This document shows, one piece after another, positions 32,226-36,612 of a DNA stretch of 36,612 nt; position 1 is the stretch's first letter; every line of letters starts with the position of its first letter. The DNA comes from Sphingomonadales bacterium UBA6171. Its GTDB lineage: Bacteria; Pseudomonadota; Alphaproteobacteria; Sphingomonadales; Sphingomonadaceae. The translations under genes were made by a program, and so were the position numbers. Under the pieces are notes generated by a model. That model had not been told where the DNA came from. It saw only the letters and a program-made list of their open reading frames with translations, and made no database searches. The DNA lies in contig DITZ01000066.1 of assembly GCA_002422985.1 (NCBI GenBank), positions 9,500-46,111 on the forward strand, given 5' to 3'.

Positions 32226-33509
32226 TGCCTCCCGCCGCATCAGCAGCATGAACAACAGGATGCCCGGCAGCGCCAGCAGCGTGGTGAGCAGATAGAAGTT
32301 CACATAGCCCAGTGTCTCGATCAGCGCGCCGGCCGTCGTGCCCTGCACAAAGCGCCCCAGGATGGACGCCATGGCCGACAGCAAGGCGAATTGCGTCGCC
32401 GTGAAGCGCAGATTACACAGCCATGACAGATAGGCGACGATCGCCACGCCCCCCATGCCGCTGGCAAAATTTTCAAAGCCCATGGTGAGCGCCAGCGCCC
32501 GGTTGACCGGCCCCACGGTGGCCAGCCAGGCGAACATCAGGTTCGAAACCCCCATCAGCAGCAACGACAGCATCACCGATCGCATCATGCCGATGCGCGC
32601 ATAGACAATGCCACCGATGAAGATGCCGATCATGAAGGCCACCAGCCCGAAGATCACATCATAGGTGGCAATCGCGTCCTTTTCGAACCCCAGATCCGCC
32701 AGCAGCAGCCGCAAAGACAGATTGGCCAGCGTGTCGCCAATCTTGTGGACGATCACAAACAGCAGCACCAGCCAGGCATTGGGCCGCCGCGCAAAGTCTG
32801 CCAGCGGGGCGACAAAGGCCGTGCGCGCGCGCTCAAGGAAAGGCTGTGCGGCGTCCTGCACGTCCACCACCGCCCGGCGAACCGGCTCCCCCAGCAACAG
32901 CCCGGCCGCCACCGCCGGCAGCGCAAACAGCGCGGCCGCGGCATAGGCCACATCCCAGCCGGCCCGCGCCGCCACGAACAGCGCCAGCGCCCCCGCGCCG
33001 GCCGATCCCAGCCGCCAGCCATATTGGCTCATGCCTGAACCCGCGCCCAATTGTTCCGGCTGCAAACTGTCGATGCGGAAGGCGTCGATGATGATGTCGA
33101 AGGTCGCGCCAAAAAAGGCCACCACCAGCGCGGCCAGCACCATCAGCCGGATGTCGGCCTGCGGGTCCACCCGCCCCATCCAGATGATCGCCGCCATGGT
33201 GCAGGCGGCGATCAGGAACAGCCAGGCCCGGCGTTGGCCCACCGCGCGGGCCAGCAGCGGAATGCGGAAGCGGTCCACCATCGGCGCCCAGAGGAATTTG
33301 AAATTATATAGCAGAAAGGTGAGCGCAAAGGCCGTCACGCTTTTCTTGTCGATGCCCGATTCCGCCAGCCGCGTGGTGAGCGTGGAGGCGATCATGGCAA
33401 AGGGCGCACCCGATGAAAGCCCCAGCAGCAGCGCGCCAACCGGCGCACGCTGCAAATAAGGGGTAAGCGAGTGCAACCAGCCTTGCCGGCCCGGCGTGAT
33501 ATCATCCAT
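32205..33509 (-). CDS. ampG: AmpG-type MFS permease (muropeptide import)
   Basis: A 434-residue inner-membrane transporter with about 12 helices. The N-terminal run LLGLSSGAPFAMIASTLTTRL and NFKFLWAPMVDRFRIP is typical of AmpG, which imports GlcNAc-anhydroMurNAc peptides for cell-wall recycling. ATG at 33509 removes a 61-residue non-membrane extension of the open frame. Its 3' end is part of a 25-bp tandem repeat that includes the stop codon. It diverges from the Rieske oxygenase gene with 76 bases between starts. Confidence 0.9.
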   Translation of the reverse strand: MDDITPGRQGWLHSLTPYLQRAPVGALLLGLSSGAPFAMIASTLTTRLAESGIDKKSVTAFALTFLLYNFKFLWAPMVDRFRIPLLARAVGQRRAWLFLIAACTMAAIIWMGRVDPQADIRLMVLAALVVAFFGATFDIIIDAFRIDSLQPEQLGAGSGMSQYGWRLGSAGAGALALFVAARAGWDVAYAAAALFALPAVAAGLLLGEPVRRAVVDVQDAAQPFLERARTAFVAPLADFARRPNAWLVLLFVIVHKIGDTLANLSLRLLLADLGFEKDAIATYDVIFGLVAFMIGIFIGGIVYARIGMMRSVMLSLLLMGVSNLMFAWLATVGPVNRALALTMGFENFASGMGGVAIVAYLSWLCNLRFTATQFALLSAMASILGRFVQGTTAGALIETLGYVNFYLLTTLLALPGILLFMLLMRREAPAPEGA

Positions 33510-33585
33510 GCGCCGACATTGGCCGACTTTCCCTCTCAAGAAAACCGTCTTGATGGCGTCGGCTCGCAGGCGGATAATGCGCGGC

Positions 33586-34740
33586 ATGAACGCGCCCGTG
33601 CATCTTCCGCCGCGCACGCCCACGCCGGCCCAGCTGACGCTCGCCCGCCGCTGCGAAACCGACGAGGCCCAGGCCCCCGTCACCAGCCGCATTGCGGCCA
33701 GCGCCTACACCTGTCCCGACCGTTTCGATGCCGAAATGCAGCGCCTGTTCCGCATGCTGCCGGTCGTGCTTGGCCCGTCCGCCATGCTGCCCGAACCGGG
33801 CAGCACGATGACTCACGACGGCTTCGGCGCGCCGCTCCTCCTCTGGCGGGACCGGCGCGGCACGCTGCACCTGTTCCTGAACGCCTGCCGCCATCGCAGC
33901 ACCCGCCTGCTGGATGCGCCCGAACCCACTGCCGCACCAGCCATCGTCTGCCCCTATCACGCCTGGTCCTATGGCCCCGATGGCCGGCTGAAGGGCATCC
34001 CGCGCCGCGACAGCTTCCCCGGCATCGACACCGCCAGGCTGGGGCTTGTTCCCGTGCCGGCGGCAGAGGCCGGCGGCCTGATCTGGGCGACACCGCACCG
34101 GCCCCAGGCCGCGGATTTCACGCTGGCGATCGGGCCATTGGCCGATGATTTCAACGCGCTGGGGCTGGCCGGCATGCATCTTTATGCCCGGCGCACGCAC
34201 CGGGTCCGCTCCAACTGGAAGCTCATCATGGATGCGTTTCTGGAAAGCTATCATGTGCAGCGGCTGCACCGGAACAGCATCGCCCGCTTTTTCCGGGATG
34301 GCGTAACGGCCAGCGACACGGTCGGCCCGCATATGCGCTCGGCGGTCGCCCGTGTCGGCGGGCTGGCGGGCGTGGATACCAACGACTGGCCGGCGCTGCG
34401 CCGCGTCGTCACCTATACCTATCAGCTCTTCCCCGCGACCGTGCTGGTCGCCAGCCCGGATTATGTAAACCTGATGGTGCTGATGCCGCAGGCGGTGGAC
34501 GAGACGCTGGTGGAGGATTTCATGCTGATCGCAGAGGCCCCGCAATCAGACGAAGCCCGCGCCCACTGGGCCAGAAGCTGGGCGCTGCTGGATGGTCAGG
34601 TGTTCGGCACCGAAGATTTCGGCGCCGCCGAAGCCGGGCAAAAGGGGCTGCAATCCGGCGCGAACAGCGAAATCCTGCTCGGCGGCCTGGAACAGGGCAT
34701 CGCCGCCTTTCACGCCAGCGTGGCGGCGGCGATTGGCTGA
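33586..34740 (+). CDS. Rieske oxygenase, aromatic-ring hydroxylating dioxygenase alpha subunit-like
   Basis: A 384-residue cytoplasmic oxygenase. The Rieske [2Fe-2S] ligands are Cys101, His103, Cys122 and His125 (CRHRST and CPYHAW), and the mononuclear iron site is around DAFLESYHVQRLH with His223 and His228. This layout is found in ring-hydroxylating dioxygenases and also in Rieske demethylases; no reductase, ferredoxin or beta subunit is encoded beside it, so the substrate is unknown. ATG at 33586 is preferred, with ATG at 33577 possible (AGG six bases upstream of it). Confidence 0.9.
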   Translation: MNAPVHLPPRTPTPAQLTLARRCETDEAQAPVTSRIAASAYTCPDRFDAEMQRLFRMLPVVLGPSAMLPEPGSTMTHDGFGAPLLLWRDRRGTLHLFLNACRHRSTRLLDAPEPTAAPAIVCPYHAWSYGPDGRLKGIPRRDSFPGIDTARLGLVPVPAAEAGGLIWATPHRPQAADFTLAIGPLADDFNALGLAGMHLYARRTHRVRSNWKLIMDAFLESYHVQRLHRNSIARFFRDGVTASDTVGPHMRSAVARVGGLAGVDTNDWPALRRVVTYTYQLFPATVLVASPDYVNLMVLMPQAVDETLVEDFMLIAEAPQSDEARAHWARSWALLDGQVFGTEDFGAAEAGQKGLQSGANSEILLGGLEQGIAAFHASVAAAIG

Positions 34741-34760
34741 TCTTTCGCTATGTTGCAAAT

Positions 34761-34782
34761 GGGGGCGCAGGGTCAAAGCACC
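34761..34782. repeat. Dispersed G-rich intergenic element, copy 3 (partial)
   Basis: GGGGGCGCAGGGTCAAAGCACC repeats the right half of the element at 31-52 with few changes. It follows the Rieske gene by 20 bases, and a C-rich stretch comes after it. Confidence 0.4.
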
Positions 34783-34811
34783 CACCCACCCCGCAAATCG
34801 CCCCGGATGCC

Positions 34812-35009
34812 TCAGGCGATAATATCGGGTATCAGCAGGTCCTGAACCGCCTGAATCTCGTCCTTCAACCGCAGTTTGCGCTTTTTCAGCCGGGCGATTT
34901 GCAGGGCGTCCACGCTGGACTGGCCGGACAGGGCCGCGATGGCGGCATCCAGGTCGCGATGCTCCTCTGACAGGCGGTGAAGGCGTGCGCGCAGTTCAGC
35001 TTCGTCCAT
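34812..35009 (-). CDS. YdcH/DUF465 family protein
   Basis: A 65-residue helical protein with the DUF465 layout: LRARLHRLSEEHRDLDAAIAAL, then IARLKKRKLRLKDEI. ATG at 35009 starts at the conserved part; the open frame upstream adds unrelated sequence. Small YdcH-like proteins are common near dksA in related bacteria; the function is not established. A paralogue lies divergently at 35261. Confidence 0.88.
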   Translation of the reverse strand: MDEAELRARLHRLSEEHRDLDAAIAALSGQSSVDALQIARLKKRKLRLKDEIQAVQDLLIPDIIA

Positions 35010-35260
35010 CCGCCCGCCGGTCCCCCGCTCATCTCGTCCCACGGCTATGGAAATGTCGGCCGCATCCGTCAAGCCGCGACTCGCCGCGCGCCGCACGGCC
35101 AAACAAGGCCCACAAGATATCGGGAAATACACCGCTGGCCCACACAGTATCTGGCATCAGCCACGCGTCACCGCGAAAAGGCTGACAAGCCGCCAATTGC
35201 ATGATTTACTTCCCATCCGCCATCCCCCCGGCGGCGCAAATCGTGGAAAGGAATGCCCCC
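35010..35260. other. Divergent intergenic region between the two YdcH genes
   Basis: These 251 bases should hold both promoters. A weak candidate for the plus-strand gene is CTGACA, 17 bases, TTTACT around 35182-35210. No repeat, RNA gene or convincing coding sequence was seen. Confidence 0.4.
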
Positions 35261-35428
35261 ATGGCCAGCGCCCATCTCGATGCCCTCTCTGCCCGCCACG
35301 CTTCGATCGACGGCCAGATTTCTGCCGAGCTGCTGCGCCCGCTGCCGGATGCCACCAGGATCACCAGGCTGAAACGCCAGAAGCTCCGCATCAAGGAAGA
35401 GCTTGCGGCGGGCAGCGTCAAAGGCTGA
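35261..35428 (+). CDS. YdcH/DUF465-like small protein
   Basis: A 55-residue paralogue of the gene at 34812: LDALSARHASIDGQISAEL followed by ITRLKRQKLRIKEEL. AAGGA about nine bases upstream supports ATG at 35261. It converges on dksA, 20 bases away. Function unknown. Confidence 0.82.
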   Translation: MASAHLDALSARHASIDGQISAELLRPLPDATRITRLKRQKLRIKEELAAGSVKG

Positions 35429-35448
35429 CAGCGGCAGCAGGCTGCGCG

Positions 35449-35937
35449 TCAGTCGTCCCGGCTGACGCGCTCCTCGCGCTCGTGCCGCTCCTGCACTTCC
35501 AGCGTCATCGTGGCGATGGGCCGCGCTTCCAGCCGGGCCAGCGAAATCGGTTCGCCGCTGATCTCGCAATAGCCATAATCGCCGGTCTCGATGCGCCGCA
35601 GCGCGGAATCGATCTTGGAGATCAGCTTGCGCTGCCGGTCCCGCGTGCGGAGCTCCAGCGCCCAGTCCGTTTCCGAGGATGCCCGGTCGGTCTGATCCGG
35701 CTCCTGAATCGGGCCTTCCTTCAGCGTGTCGAGCGTGGCGCGTGATTCCGCGGCCAGATCCGCCTTCCAGCGCAGCAGCTTGGCCCGGAAATAGGCCAGT
35801 TGCCGTTCCGACATAAAGTCTTCCGAATCCGAAGGCCGATAGTCGGCCGGCAGCTCTATGCGCTCGATTTCAGCCAGCAGCGATGCATGCTCGATGATAT
35901 CCGATTTGTCCCGCTTCGACGTAGCGTCCGACACCAT
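35449..35937 (-). CDS. dksA: RNA polymerase-binding transcription factor DksA
   Basis: A 162-residue DksA that binds the RNA polymerase secondary channel and acts with ppGpp. The coiled coil carries the tip motif DxxDxA (DQTDRA), and DYGYCEISGEPISLARLEARP corresponds to the zinc-finger region. Only one of the four zinc cysteines is present (Cys in GYCEI), as in the cysteine-poor DksA forms of alphaproteobacteria. GGAG four bases before ATG at 35937 favours it over the GTG at 35961. Confidence 0.93.
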   Translation of the reverse strand: MVSDATSKRDKSDIIEHASLLAEIERIELPADYRPSDSEDFMSERQLAYFRAKLLRWKADLAAESRATLDTLKEGPIQEPDQTDRASSETDWALELRTRDRQRKLISKIDSALRRIETGDYGYCEISGEPISLARLEARPIATMTLEVQERHEREERVSRDD

Positions 35938-36128
35938 CACTCTCCCCTGCCCAGCAGGCACAGACAGCCGGAATGGCCGCCATCAGCCCCCCAACAGTCG
36001 AGCAACCGCCGCCCCCGGCAATCCACTCTCCCACATGCGCGGGGCAATAGTGCAAGCCGGGCAGCCGGACAAGCCGGTGCCGACGATGTTGAGCAAAATA
36101 AATGTGGGCGGAAAACAGCTTGCCGCGC
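35938..36128. other. Intergenic region between dksA and the NlpC/P60 gene
   Basis: This 191-base stretch contains the start region of dksA. No gene, RNA or strong hairpin is apparent. Confidence 0.4.
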
Positions 36129-36612
36129 TTATGGCAGCCGATGCAGTTGCGGCTCCGCGCCGGCCCGCGCCACCACATCGGCAAGCGGCTCCGTCACACA
36201 GGCCATCCAATAGGCATTGGCGTGCAGCAGCAGGCCCTCGCCCAGCAGGATGCCGATATGCCCCGGCCAACAGGCAATCGCGCCGCGGCCCGCATCGCTG
36301 ACCGGCGCACCGGCATCCGCCGCCTGCATGTCGCTGTCCCGCCGTGTCGGGCGACCGGCGATGCTGCGCGCCATCTGCACCAGCCCCGAACAGTCGATCC
36401 CCGCCCGGCTGCGGCCGCCCCAGCGATAGGGCGCACCCTGATAGCGGCCGGCCACCGTCACCCAATCCAGCGTCGCATCGCCACCCGCCGCCAGCAGGTG
36501 CCGCCCATGCACAAAGCCGCCCATGTGCGGCCCGGCCATGATGCGCCAGAAACATGCATCCTCCGGCTCCACGCACAGTTCACCGCCCATCGGCAGCACC
36601 GCCAGCGCCGCC
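36129..36612 (-). CDS. NlpC/P60 (C40) cell-wall hydrolase, 5' end outside the window
   Basis: The visible part has 161 codons and continues past the right edge. The NlpC/P60 domain begins at YQGAPYRWGGRSRAGIDCSGLVQ with the catalytic Cys, followed by the active His in WPGHIGILLGEG and a third polar residue (His) in LLHANAYW. The upstream visible part (VLPMGGELCVEPEDACFWRI, GGFVHGRHL) looks like an SH3-type domain. It probably cleaves peptide bonds in peptidoglycan stem peptides. The start was not seen, so no start codon is claimed. Confidence 0.85.
   Translation of the reverse strand, partial: AALAVLPMGGELCVEPEDACFWRIMAGPHMGGFVHGRHLLAAGGDATLDWVTVAGRYQGAPYRWGGRSRAGIDCSGLVQMARSIAGRPTRRDSDMQAADAGAPVSDAGRGAIACWPGHIGILLGEGLLLHANAYWMACVTEPLADVVARAGAEPQLHRLP

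Overview
The window looks like chromosomal DNA of a high-GC alphaproteobacterium, most likely of the order Sphingomonadales. This rests on gene content and protein character (AmpG-type MFS permease, DUF2147, two DUF465/YdcH genes beside a cysteine-poor DksA, ribbon-helix-helix protein, OlsB-like acyltransferase, phaB) and on very strong G/C third-position bias. No rRNA, tRNA, insertion sequence, phage or CRISPR array is visible, and no gene-free stretch exceeds 300 bases. The last gene (NlpC/P60) runs off the right edge.

Layout. (1) 74-1730: alpha/beta hydrolase and a divergent TetR-type regulator. (2) 16552 down to 1742, all on the minus strand: a compact flagellar operon in the order sigma54 activator, fliE, F, G, H, I, J, K, L, M, N, O, P, Q, R, flhB, followed by an N-acetylmuramoyl-L-alanine amidase. 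Most junctions overlap (ATGA or similar). In front of it lie a textbook sigma54 promoter (TGGCACG-N4-TTGC, 16599-16613) and two GTCA-N6-TGAC-like palindromes resembling FleQ boxes, so the activator probably controls its own operon. (3) 16710-22741: arfB, an orphan IorB-like molybdenum hydroxylase subunit overlapping hemH, phaB, a small RHH protein, a TauE/SafE permease and a Nudix hydrolase. (4) 22987-25973: hemN and ompW are divergent around a tandem array of four near-identical FNR boxes, and an oxygen-sensing FNR-type regulator with the cysteine ligands is encoded next door. This looks like a small self-contained microaerobic module. (5) 26056-31204: DUF2147, dapD, a HAD phosphatase, a NalP/SphB1-like subtilase lipoprotein with a C-terminal outer-membrane domain, and a YgjP-type metallohydrolase. 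(6) 31201-36612: OlsB-like acyltransferase preceded by four 11-bp direct repeats, AmpG with a 25-bp tandem repeat across its 3' end, a Rieske oxygenase, two YdcH proteins, dksA and an NlpC/P60 hydrolase.

The most striking cross-cutting signal is a series of short tandem duplications (12-30 bp units) in places with little constraint: linkers of FliN, FliM, FliJ, FliI, FliK and IorB, a DapD loop, the 3' end of ampG, and the FNR-box array. In most cases this is neutral protein filler. In the hemN-ompW region, however, the duplicated unit is a complete transcription-factor site, so the same process seems to have built a multi-site regulatory region.

Functions are inferred from family motifs read by eye. 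Promoter and operator calls are pattern matches and have not been tested.
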